From Gammaproteobacteria bacterium (GTDB lineage Bacteria; Pseudomonadota; Gammaproteobacteria; Pseudomonadales; Azotimanducaceae_A), in assembly GCA_026713405.1 (NCBI GenBank), contig JAPOON010000639.1, positions 1-5,172 on the forward strand: 5,172 bases of DNA, given 5' to 3'. Positions 1 through 5,172 of the stretch are shown piece after piece. The position numbers were made by a program, and so were the translations under genes. The notes beneath the pieces were generated by a model. The model worked only from the letters and a program-made list of their open reading frames with translations, did no database searches and was not told the DNA's origin. Every line of letters starts with the position of its first letter. Positions within the stretch are counted from its first letter, which is position 1.

Positions 1-974
1 AGGCCCGCGGGCAGAAAACCCAGATGTTCGACCAGCTTCATGAATTGTCCGAGCCGCTCTCTGCGGTAGGCATCGGCGTCAATCGCAGTGTAATCGTAGA
101 ATCCCCGGCCTTCCCGCAAGCCGTTGTGCCCGGCCGCCATGTTGTCCTCGATGACCCCCGGGGCGCGATAACGACGGTCATCCAGGGTCCGCGCCAGGTG
201 GCGGGATGCGTGGTAGAGAATGTCGTTGCCGCCCCAGTCGATGAACTCGAGCAGCCCCAGTACGGCAAAGCGCGGGCCAAAGCCGATGCGGATGGCCCGG
301 TCGATGTCCTCGGCGGCGGCTGCCCCTTCCTCGACCATGCGCGCCGCCTCGTTCATCGCCAGCGCCTGGATTCTGGGCACGATATAGCCGGGCGATGCCG
401 TGCAACGGACCGGCACCTTGCCAATAGCGACCAGGGAGTCGTGCACCCGCCGGTAAGCCCACTCGGCGGTCGCCTGGCCCACGGCAACCTCGACGAGCGG
501 CATCAGGTGTGCCGGATTCAGCCAGTGGGCGTGCAGGAATCGCCCTGGCTTCTCCACCATCGCACCGAGTTCGTCGATGCTCAACGTCGACGTTGTGGAC
601 GCCACCACCGCGTCTTCGCGCACCTGCCGATTGATCCAGTCGAAGGCGGTGCGCTTGAGTTCGGGCGTTTCCGGCAACGCCTCATACACCAGGGTTGCGT
701 CTGTCGGCCAGCCTTCCCGGGGCACCCCCTGTACGGTGCGGACGCGGCGCAAGGCGGCGTCGACGGCATCGCCCGCCAGGAATCCGAGTTCCACGGCGAG
801 CCGCAGGTCGAGCACCATGTCCCGCCGTACGGATGCAACCAGTCCGGAGAACCCTTGGGAGTTCCGTTCCTTGAGATCGATCAGCCACACCTCACGGCCG
901 GCAAGTGCGTACGCCTGGGCAATACCGCGTCCCATGCGCCCGGCGCCGACGATCAGTACCGGCTCAATCGCCAT
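1..974 (-). CDS. 3-hydroxyacyl-CoA dehydrogenase family protein (3-hydroxybutyryl-CoA dehydrogenase-like), C-terminus cut by window edge
   Basis: Seen: an open frame from ATG at 974 to the left edge gives 324 codons with no stop. The N-terminus is a Rossmann fold (IVGAGRMGRGIAQ, residues 8-20). The second strand ends in an acidic residue (LID, D33), which favours NAD(H). Residues 147-164 carry the family signature, with His150 in HWLNP and Glu162 twelve residues on. This matches the spacing of the catalytic His-Glu pair of L-3-hydroxyacyl-CoA dehydrogenases. Ser126 lies in the conserved ASTTS turn. The helical C-terminal domain starts near GYIVPRIQ (197-203) and includes a GRGFYDY motif (289-295). 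Family role: cytoplasmic, reversible oxidation of a 3-hydroxyacyl-CoA (or a related 3-hydroxy acid) to the 3-oxo form. It starts 5 bp after the stop of the opine-DH-like gene, with GGGG and AGGG stretches just upstream as ribosome site, so it is the last visible gene of the operon. Pro200 stands where classical HADs have a substrate-contacting Asn. Few residues should be missing. The family is clear; the substrate is not. Confidence 0.9.
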   Translation of the reverse strand, partial: MAIEPVLIVGAGRMGRGIAQAYALAGREVWLIDLKERNSQGFSGLVASVRRDMVLDLRLAVELGFLAGDAVDAALRRVRTVQGVPREGWPTDATLVYEALPETPELKRTAFDWINRQVREDAVVASTTSTLSIDELGAMVEKPGRFLHAHWLNPAHLMPLVEVAVGQATAEWAYRRVHDSLVAIGKVPVRCTASPGYIVPRIQALAMNEAARMVEEGAAAAEDIDRAIRIGFGPRFAVLGLLEFIDWGGNDILYHASRHLARTLDDRRYRAPGVIEDNMAAGHNGLREGRGFYDYTAIDADAYRRERLGQFMKLVEHLGFLPAG

Positions 975-979
975 CTGCC

Positions 980-2065
980 CTACCCCAATCCATGCGCAAG
1001 CCGTTCGACAAGCCGCTCCCGCGGCAGCGCGGAAAGACCGATGTTCTCCAGCGTTCTGCCGTTCGCATACAGGTCGGTACCCATGATCGCGCTACCAACC
1101 GCCAGCAGCCCGTCGGTCAGCGGCATGGGCTGTTGCGCCCATCGGCCCGCCGACGACAGGAAAGACAACCCGAGCGCGGTGTCTTCCGTCATGTACCGGT
1201 GGGCGCGAAGGTCGATGTGCTCCCGCCAGTCGCCGCTGTCGACGAGTTCGTCGTGGGCGGCGTAGCCGTACATCCACTCGTCCCCATCCACGGAATAGTG
1301 GTCGCGCAACGGAAAGTGCGGCGGCCCATACCCGAGCGCTTCACGCAGGCCGATGCGCTCATCGTCCAAGCGGTCCGTCACCTGGCGCACGGACGGCTGG
1401 GTGCCCTCGTTGTGGATGTCCCAACTGGGAAAGTGCTCGAGCGGGCCGGCATTCATCAGGATCAGTGGTGGGTGAATGATGGGCCCGGCATTCATCAACG
1501 CGCCGCTGAGGGCATCCTCGCAGCGTTCCACCGCGGGATAGGCCTGCTCCAGGACGGAGATTGCGTAGCCGGTGTTCGCCGCCGGAAACACACCGGTCGG
1601 CAGGCGCGTTGCATAACCGCTGATCACCAGTTGCGTGGCGCCGTGCTTGCGCGCCAGGTACGGCAGGGTCCCAGTCTCCGCAAAACAGACCTCGGCGCCC
1701 GGCCGGACCCGGTGCAGTTGTTGGGCGAACAGGTAGCTGCCGAACGTGCCGGGGCACAGCAGCACGACCTGGCCGCTCTTCAGGAAGGGGGCAACCCGGG
1801 GCGCCAGATCCGCATGCGTGGTCGCGGGCAACGGGATGACGATGAGTTGTCCGTGCCCGACCGCAGCTTCGAGGTCTGCACTGAGACGGGTAAACGGAAC
1901 GTGCCGCGCGCCGTGTCGGTCCCGTACTTCGAACCCGCCCGCATCCGCAACGGCTTGGTGTGCAGCGCCGTCGCGCCGCCACCAGCAGACATCGTGACCG
2001 TTCTCGCTGAGTTGCGCGACAGCCGCAAAGCAGCCGTTGCCGCCGCCCATCACCGTGACTTTCAT
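980..2065 (-). CDS. NAD(P)-dependent opine dehydrogenase family oxidoreductase (octopine/nopaline dehydrogenase-like)
   Basis: Seen: 361 residues, the usual length for the family. The N-terminal Rossmann domain opens with VMGGGNGC (5-12), i.e. GxGxxC in place of GxGxxG/A. The second strand ends in CWWRRD (27-32), and its two arginines suggest NADP(H) rather than NAD(H). A PGTFGS loop (105-110) follows. The all-helical octopine/nopaline dehydrogenase domain begins near residue 185. It carries NAGPIIHPP (192-200) with His198, the position of the proposed catalytic His in N-(1-D-carboxyethyl)-L-norvaline dehydrogenase, and TED (293-295) with Asp295 as the likely partner. GRTLENIG (336-343) closes the family pattern. 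Family chemistry: reductive condensation of an amino acid with a 2-oxo acid, or the reverse; many bacterial members have no known substrate. The start is supported by an AGGGG ribosome site (2071-2075) 5 nt upstream. The stop lies 5 bp before the HACD gene, so the two are surely co-transcribed. Cytoplasmic, with no signal peptide. Calling it a true opine synthase would be inference. Confidence 0.88.
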   Translation of the reverse strand: MKVTVMGGGNGCFAAVAQLSENGHDVCWWRRDGAAHQAVADAGGFEVRDRHGARHVPFTRLSADLEAAVGHGQLIVIPLPATTHADLAPRVAPFLKSGQVVLLCPGTFGSYLFAQQLHRVRPGAEVCFAETGTLPYLARKHGATQLVISGYATRLPTGVFPAANTGYAISVLEQAYPAVERCEDALSGALMNAGPIIHPPLILMNAGPLEHFPSWDIHNEGTQPSVRQVTDRLDDERIGLREALGYGPPHFPLRDHYSVDGDEWMYGYAAHDELVDSGDWREHIDLRAHRYMTEDTALGLSFLSSAGRWAQQPMPLTDGLLAVGSAIMGTDLYANGRTLENIGLSALPRERLVERLAHGLG

Positions 2066-2151
2066 GCCTGCCCCTGCCGCGCGCGCTTGAGCGATGGAGT
2101 GAACTTCCCGCGGTCGAGTATCGCGGTGTATGCGTGCCGCTGCTTATGCAT
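2062..2151 (-). CDS. possible 29-residue basic small protein or leader peptide, overlapping the opine-DH start by ATGA
   Basis: Seen: ATG at 2149-2151 opens a 29-codon frame, starting MHKQRHAYTAIL and ending RARQGQA. Its TGA stop (2062-2064) overlaps the ATG of the opine-DH-like gene in an ATGA junction, the classic arrangement for translational coupling. The peptide is strongly basic (seven K/R, plus two His). About four fifths of its codons end in G or C, as in real genes here. Against it: the only ribosome-site-like stretch (AAAAGG) lies 12 nt upstream, longer than usual; the frame is also open further upstream; and a 30-codon open frame is unremarkable in GC-rich DNA. I recognise no homologue. 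It fills most of an otherwise empty 123-bp gap inside an operon whose other junctions are very tight. It may be a real small gene, a coupling leader, or chance. Confidence 0.28.
   Translation of the reverse strand: MHKQRHAYTAILDRGKFTPSLKRARQGQA
2071..2075 (-). promoter_or_regulatory. ribosome binding site for the opine-DH-like gene
   Basis: AGGGG read on the minus strand, 5 nt before the ATG at 2065. It fixes the start that gives an N-terminus beginning directly with the Rossmann beta-strand. It lies inside the last codons of the possible small ORF, so ribosomes finishing that frame would pass over it. Confidence 0.6.
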
Positions 2152-2162
2152 CTTCAACGCAC

Positions 2163-2177
2163 GCCTTTTGCGAAGGC
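2163..2177 (-). other. small intercistronic stem-loop between cytochrome and opine-DH genes
   Basis: A 5-bp inverted repeat (GCCTT / AAGGC on either strand) with a 5-nt loop, 12 bp after the cytochrome stop. No T-run follows on either strand, so a factor-independent terminator is unlikely. The AAGG in its downstream arm is the only ribosome-site-like stretch for the small ORF that follows, so folding could hide it. A second 5-bp repeat (CCGCG 2108-2112 / CGCGG 2122-2126) lies nearer the opine-DH start. Both are short enough to be chance. Confidence 0.22.
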
Positions 2178-2188
2178 CACATGCAGGC

Positions 2189-2797
2189 TCAGGCGTCCGG
2201 CGCCCGGCTCGGCAGGGCCGCAATGTAGGGGGCTAGTTGCCTGAACTGTGCATCCGAGTAGTTGGCGAGGGCATCACGCATCTGCACACCCGGCCGGTTG
2301 CGGGAATCCGCGCCGCGCGTCCCCGACCTGTAGTTGCGCAACTGCCGCAGCAGGTACCAGTCGTCGAGCCAGGCAAGGGGCGGCCCGCCCACGGCGTCGA
2401 CACCCTCCCCGTTAGCGCCGTGACAAGCGGCGCAGGGCGCATAAAGGGATTCCGCATCCGCTTCCGGTACCGGCATCGTGCGCAGCGGTTTTTCGCGTGG
2501 CAGGTTGGCGACGTAGGCCGCCAGCCTGGGAATGTCCTGATCCTCGAGCACTGCGGCGATCAGGCCCATCTGCCGTCCGTACAGGTCTTCCAGCGACCGG
2601 CCGCGAACGCCGGACCGGAAGTTCCGCAACTGCGTACTGAAGTGGACGGGGTCCATGCCCGCTATGGCCGGAGCATCGAAGGCCTCGTTGCCCTCTCCGT
2701 TGCGGCCGTGACAAGCACCGCAGGCAAAATAGAGCGATGCATCGCCAATGGCCCCTTGCCCGGCGAACAGGAGCAGGATCAGGAGCGCCCCACGCAT
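2189..2797 (-). CDS. secreted diheme cytochrome c (c4/c553-like tandem domains)
   Basis: Seen: 202 residues from ATG at 2797. Residues 1-19 form a signal peptide (basic start, LLILLLF core, likely cleavage near AIG/DA). Two c-type heme sites follow, CGACH (26-30) and CAACH (122-126). Each is followed by QLRNF/YRSG and a later Met, M77 in GRQM and M173 in VQM, as likely sixth heme ligands. Heme Cys, QLRN motif and Met all recur exactly 96 residues apart, showing tandem duplication. Family role: periplasmic electron carrier between a dehydrogenase and a terminal oxidase or other cytochromes. Start choice: the frame runs further upstream, but a longer start would bury the signal peptide. The ATG shares one base with the preceding TGA (TGATG) and has no clear ribosome site, pointing to coupled translation. 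Divergent from the exported FAD oxidoreductase, which could be its electron donor (inference). Confidence 0.92.
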   Translation of the reverse strand: MRGALLILLLFAGQGAIGDASLYFACGACHGRNGEGNEAFDAPAIAGMDPVHFSTQLRNFRSGVRGRSLEDLYGRQMGLIAAVLEDQDIPRLAAYVANLPREKPLRTMPVPEADAESLYAPCAACHGANGEGVDAVGGPPLAWLDDWYLLRQLRNYRSGTRGADSRNRPGVQMRDALANYSDAQFRQLAPYIAALPSRAPDA

Positions 2798-3306
2798 CAG
2801 GGCTGTGTCGTTGCCGAGGGTTGCTGAGTGCCGTTGCCCATATCCAGGATCACCAGCCAGTCGCCGGAGGATTGCCGTTCCCACATCAACAGGAACTTGC
2901 CCTGGCGAGGCCCAGCCACTCCCGGCGGCGCGTCCGGAGACCGGGCGGTGAACAGCGTGTCGTAGCGGCCCCGGGTCCAGGCCCAATCGCCACCGCGCCG
3001 CACTTCATCGACAACCGCGTCCATTTTTTCGATCACGAAATGGCCGGCCACCACCTCGGCGAACTCTCGAACCGCTGCCTTCCCGGTCAAGGCCGGCAAT
3101 CCGTCATGCAGCGCAACGATGTCTTCATCGAATATCTCCAGCCAGGCATCGGTGTCGCCGGCGACATAGGGGGCGATGTAGTGCGCCTGAAAACGGTCGG
3201 ATAGGTGCGAGCGAAGCTCGTCCGGCGACATGTCGCCGCCCCCACGTGCCGATCCTGCTAGCAGCAATAACAGGCAGGCGGCCTGCCCGGTCAGGATTCC
3301 GCGCAT
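2797..3306 (-). CDS. secreted NTF2-like (SnoaL/DUF4440-type) protein
   Basis: Seen: 169 residues. Residues 1-22 are a signal peptide (MRG start, CLLLLLAGSA core, cleavage near SARG). There is no lipobox Cys, so it should be soluble in the periplasm. The mature part reads as one NTF2-like cone fold: an N-terminal helix (about 27-45), then GDTDAWLEIFDED (50-62), a GKAAVREF helix (75-82), and strands with a GRYDTLF motif and a KFLLMWERQ...DWLVILDM ending. Members of this fold act as small isomerases, hydratases, detoxification enzymes or plain ligand-binding proteins, and the sequence alone does not choose between them. The start is supported by AAGGA at 3317-3321, spaced 10 nt. It is the first gene of the operon, and its stop overlaps the cytochrome start by one base. 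Exported SnoaL-like proteins next to redox genes may help handle a reactive product; that is inference. Confidence 0.75.
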   Translation of the reverse strand: MRGILTGQAACLLLLLAGSARGGGDMSPDELRSHLSDRFQAHYIAPYVAGDTDAWLEIFDEDIVALHDGLPALTGKAAVREFAEVVAGHFVIEKMDAVVDEVRRGGDWAWTRGRYDTLFTARSPDAPPGVAGPRQGKFLLMWERQSSGDWLVILDMGNGTQQPSATTQP

Positions 3307-3346
3307 GGTTTCAACATCCTTGTCCGGTCCGCAAACGGCGGCGTCT

Positions 3347-3352
3347 ATTGTA
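3347..3352 (-). promoter_or_regulatory. candidate -10 box for the minus-strand operon
   Basis: TACAAT on the minus strand, one mismatch from TATAAT, 40 nt ahead of the ATG at 3306. A start of transcription near 3340 would leave a leader of about 34 nt that includes the AAGGA ribosome site. No good -35 lies 16-18 bp upstream, so the promoter may be weak or activator-dependent. Confidence 0.38.
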
Positions 3353-3426
3353 GCTTGTGCATCGGTGGGATAGCTTTGCCGGGGCCGTGGACTTGACGAT
3401 CAGGCCCGGGGGCGTCTCCTTCAACC

Positions 3427-3430
3427 GGAG
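3427..3430 (+). promoter_or_regulatory. ribosome binding site deciding the FAD oxidoreductase start
   Basis: GGAG lies 4 nt before ATG 3435. The alternative ATG at 3357 has no ribosome site and would put 26 residues in front of the Tat signal. CTCC at 3416-3419 could pair with this GGAG across a 7-nt loop, but four pairs are too weak to argue for regulation. Confidence 0.55.
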
Positions 3431-3434
3431 TCTG

Positions 3435-4919
3435 ATGTTGCAAACGCGCAATCGCCGTACCTTCCTGAAGGCCGCGCTGGCCGCATTGCCGGCGGTAGCC
3501 GGCTTGCCCTCCGGGCACGCCTCGGGGACTGCAATAGCCCGGGCACTGCCACGCATAGACGGCTTTGGCGGACGCATCATCGAACGGGGGAATGCGGCCT
3601 ATGACAGCTGGCGCCGGGGCATGGTGTGGCAGATGCGCAAACCGGACCGCTTCCCGGAAATGATCCTGCGCCCGGAGAATCTCGCCGATGTGCAGGCTGC
3701 CGTCCGCTTCGCCGCGCGCAACCGCCTGCGCATGGCGGTGCGCTCCGGCGGCCATCAGATCTGGGGCGCCAGCGTGCGCGACGGGGGAATGTTGCTGGAC
3801 CTGTCCCGTTTCCGGCAGTTCTCGGTGCCGGATACCGCGGGCACGGCCCGTGTAGGACCATCGTTGTGGGCCCGCGATGTGCTCGCCGCACTCGAGAAAC
3901 AGGATACCGCCTTTCCCGTGGCGCACTGCCCTACCGTGCCTCTGGGCGGCTTCGCCATGGGCGGCGGAATGGGGCTGAACGGCGATGAATGGGACGGCAT
4001 GGCCGCCAACTGCATTCTCGGCGGCACGGTCGTCGTCGCCGATGGCAGCGCCGTGCCGGTGAGCGAAACGCAGAATGCGGACCTGCTGTGGGCGATGCGC
4101 GGTGGCGCGGGCGCATTGCCGGGGGTGGTGACGGAACTGCAGATCAAGACCTTCGACCGGCCGGCGGCGGTGTACAGCGGCACCTATGCCTATCCGCTGG
4201 CGGCGCTCGATTCGGCACTGCAGCTGCTCGAGCAGGTGGTCGCCGCGCGTCCGCGCCAGACCGAATGGCTGGCCCTGATGACCCACAATCCGCAATCCAC
4301 GTCCGCTGACCCGCCCGATGTGCGCAAGGCCATGGTCATACGGGTGCAGGTTTATGCCGACGACGAGCAACAGGCGGCGCCGGTACTCGATGCCGTTGCC
4401 GCCATGCCCGCGGCCGGGCAGGCGGCTTTCAAGACGCCGCTGGTCCACGAGTCCTACGAGAAGCTGTTCGTCGATGGCGTGGACTGGCGCCGCGGCTTCG
4501 GCTTCGGCCGCTTCGGCGTCGAAAACGCCTGGACCGACAGTCCACGCCGCGCTATCGAGGCCATTGCCGACGAGTTCATGCGCGCCCCGTCCTGGAAGGA
4601 TCACGTCGTGATTCAACCCAAGCTGTCCCGGGCGGTAGCCGGCGATGCGGCCTTCTCCGTGGCGGGCAACACCTACATCGGCATCTACAGCGTCTGGGAA
4701 AACGCCGAGGAGGACGAAGCGGAAATTGCCTGGTTGCGGCGCATGTCCGGCAAGCTCGACGAACACGCGGTGGGCCACTACATCAATGAGATCGATGCGG
4801 CTGAAGACCCGCGCCGGGTTCGGCAGTGCTACTCCACCGCGGCCTGGGCAAGGCTGCGCAACATCAGGAAGCACTGGGATGCGCATCAGGTGATGCACGA
4901 TTTTCCCGGGTTGAGTTGA
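3435..4919 (+). CDS. Tat-exported FAD-linked oxidoreductase, berberine bridge enzyme (BBE) type, predicted bicovalent flavin
   Basis: Seen: 494 residues from ATG 3435. A twin-arginine signal opens the protein: RNRRTFLK at 5-12, hydrophobic stretch to about 25, cleavage near HAS/G. The FAD-binding PCMH-type domain spans about 75-245. RSGGH (103-107) gives His107 for the 8-alpha-histidyl bond, and HCPTV (164-168) gives Cys165 for the 6-S-cysteinyl bond. The spacing resembles that of bicovalent BBE and glucooligosaccharide oxidase. GGFAMGGGMG (171-180) and WAMRGGAGALPGVVTE (219-234) complete the flavin site. The C-terminal BBE segment is YINEID (449-454) to WDAHQVMHDFPGL. Family role: two-electron oxidation of an alcohol, hemiacetal or amine-type substrate. 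Val168, three residues after the Cys, occupies the gatekeeper position that is Val in oxygen-reactive BBE. Export through Tat fits a pre-folded flavoprotein in the periplasm. It is divergent from the cytochrome operon, a possible acceptor. YINEID differs from the more usual NY.D, and the substrate is unknown. Confidence 0.92.
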   Translation: MLQTRNRRTFLKAALAALPAVAGLPSGHASGTAIARALPRIDGFGGRIIERGNAAYDSWRRGMVWQMRKPDRFPEMILRPENLADVQAAVRFAARNRLRMAVRSGGHQIWGASVRDGGMLLDLSRFRQFSVPDTAGTARVGPSLWARDVLAALEKQDTAFPVAHCPTVPLGGFAMGGGMGLNGDEWDGMAANCILGGTVVVADGSAVPVSETQNADLLWAMRGGAGALPGVVTELQIKTFDRPAAVYSGTYAYPLAALDSALQLLEQVVAARPRQTEWLALMTHNPQSTSADPPDVRKAMVIRVQVYADDEQQAAPVLDAVAAMPAAGQAAFKTPLVHESYEKLFVDGVDWRRGFGFGRFGVENAWTDSPRRAIEAIADEFMRAPSWKDHVVIQPKLSRAVAGDAAFSVAGNTYIGIYSVWENAEEDEAEIAWLRRMSGKLDEHAVGHYINEIDAAEDPRRVRQCYSTAAWARLRNIRKHWDAHQVMHDFPGLS

Positions 4920-5035
4920 TTGCCGCGAAGGCGGCCGTGGCCGTGCAAGTCGACGCGCCCGTCCAGACAAGCAACCAACGCGCGTGATTAGCGCGCACCA
5001 TTCACCCGCTTTCCGTGCGGGAGAACGCGGGTACG
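4920..5035. terminator. convergent intergenic region with two hairpins, possible bidirectional transcription end
   Basis: The FAD oxidoreductase and the GMC gene converge here. Two inverted repeats stand out. The first is GCGCG (4980-4984) with CGCGC (4992-4996), loop of 7. The second is CCCGC (5005-5009) with GCGGG (5017-5021), loop of 7; an alternative outer pairing joins ACCCGC 5004-5009 to GCGGGT 5027-5032. None is followed by a T-run on either strand, so these are not textbook factor-independent terminators. No gene is visible in the gap. Confidence 0.3.
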
Positions 5036-5172
5036 CTAACCTGCAATCAGGTCCGCCGCCTTCTCCCCGACCATGATCGCCGTAGCATTGATGTTGCCTG
5101 CCGGTATGGTCGGAAATATCGATGCATCGGCCACCCACAGGTTGGCAACACCGTGCACCCTCAGCCCGGCAT
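5036..5172 (-). CDS. GMC-family FAD oxidoreductase (choline/alcohol dehydrogenase type), C-terminal fragment
   Basis: Seen: the last 44 codons, ending in TAG at 5036-5038; the rest lies beyond the right edge. The fragment carries the C-terminal hallmark of glucose-methanol-choline oxidoreductases: [15 protein letters not shown], then [15 protein letters not shown] and GEKAADLI. The Asn in AGN corresponds to the second catalytic position (His or Asn in the family); the first catalytic His would lie outside the window. The ADAS...GNINAT wording resembles bacterial alcohol and choline dehydrogenases more than fungal glucose oxidases. Family role: FAD-dependent oxidation of a primary alcohol to an aldehyde. 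Whether it is exported cannot be seen. It points toward the BBE-type gene (convergent) and so is a separate transcript, but a second alcohol-oxidising flavoenzyme here suggests a shared catabolic theme. Confidence 0.9.
   Translation of the reverse strand, partial: AGLRVHGVANLWVADASIFPTIPAGNINATAIMVGEKAADLIAG

Larger units (their letters stand above)
3307..3434. promoter_or_regulatory. divergent promoter region between the minus-strand operon and the FAD oxidoreductase gene
   Basis: 128 bp between two divergent starts, so it must hold promoters for both directions. The minus-strand side has a credible -10 box (entered separately). On the plus side, TTGACG (3393-3398) resembles a -35, but nothing like a -10 lies 16-18 bp downstream. 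TTGTAG (3348-3353) with TAGCTT (3371-3376) at 17-bp spacing is only a weak match. A GGGCC/GGCCC pair (3382-3386, 3403-3407) could fold in the plus-strand leader. I see no convincing operator palindrome and no regulator gene in the window. Confidence 0.5.

Noticed and set aside
24..1265. 413-codon plus-strand frame across the HACD and opine-DH genes
   Set aside because: It lies opposite two genes with clear family motifs, spans their junction, and its own product has no recognisable domain and low-complexity Arg/His/Gly composition.
905..2236. 443-codon plus-strand frame opposite the opine-DH-like gene
   Set aside because: Same shadow effect. It crosses the opine-DH gene and the gap beyond it with no motif, and no ribosome site was seen at its start.
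2798..2986. 63-residue upstream extension of the cytochrome frame
   Set aside because: It overlaps the SnoaL-like gene and would place a non-signal segment before a textbook signal peptide. The TGATG junction at 2795-2799 is the better start.
3393..3398. TTGACG as a plus-strand -35 box
   Set aside because: No -10-like hexamer at 16-18 bp spacing; the downstream stretch is CTCCTT.
3416..3430. CTCC/GGAG pairing that could hide the ribosome site of the FAD oxidoreductase
   Set aside because: Only four base pairs with a seven-base loop; too weak to call a switch without conservation.
3357..3434. 26-residue upstream extension of the FAD oxidoreductase
   Set aside because: It has no ribosome site and would push the twin-arginine motif inward; GGAG at 3427-3430 supports ATG 3435.
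3345..5138. 597-codon open frame on the minus strand opposite the FAD oxidoreductase gene
   Set aside because: It is a GC-rich antisense shadow: rich in Arg, His and Gly, no domain signature, and it runs through the real GMC gene in another frame. The plus-strand frame has Tat, FAD and BBE motifs.

Overview
This window is about two-thirds GC by eye (not computed). It holds six protein genes I can support, two of them cut by the window ends, plus one speculative small ORF. GC-rich codon use, a two-domain cytochrome with c4/c553-like features, a Tat-exported flavoenzyme and CoA-dependent dehydrogenases fit a Proteobacterium, perhaps gamma or beta. I cannot place it more closely. There are no RNA genes, insertion sequences, CRISPR arrays or integration scars.

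Layout. Positions 1-3306 are a tightly packed minus-strand operon. In transcription order it reads: a secreted NTF2/SnoaL-like protein (2797-3306), a secreted diheme cytochrome c (2189-2797, sharing one base with the preceding stop), a possible 29-residue peptide (2062-2151), an opine-dehydrogenase-family oxidoreductase (980-2065) and a 3-hydroxyacyl-CoA dehydrogenase (974 leftward off the edge). A 128-bp divergent region (3307-3434) separates it from a plus-strand gene for a Tat-exported FAD oxidoreductase of the berberine bridge enzyme (BBE) type (3435-4919). After a short convergent gap comes the C-terminus of a GMC-family flavoprotein on the minus strand (5036-5172, running off the right edge).

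How the genes may work together (inference). The window combines exported redox proteins (BBE-type flavoenzyme, diheme cytochrome, NTF2-like protein) with cytoplasmic dehydrogenases (opine-DH-like, 3-hydroxyacyl-CoA-DH) and a second alcohol-oxidising flavoprotein family (GMC). That looks like a catabolic cluster in which an alcohol or sugar-like substrate is oxidised in the periplasm and its product is handled further inside. The substrate cannot be read from the sequence. The points most worth a second look are the predicted bicovalent FAD site with an oxygen-permissive gatekeeper residue beside a cytochrome gene, the gap-free internal duplication of the cytochrome, the opine-DH/HACD pairing, and the small ORF with a four-base overlap to the opine-DH start.
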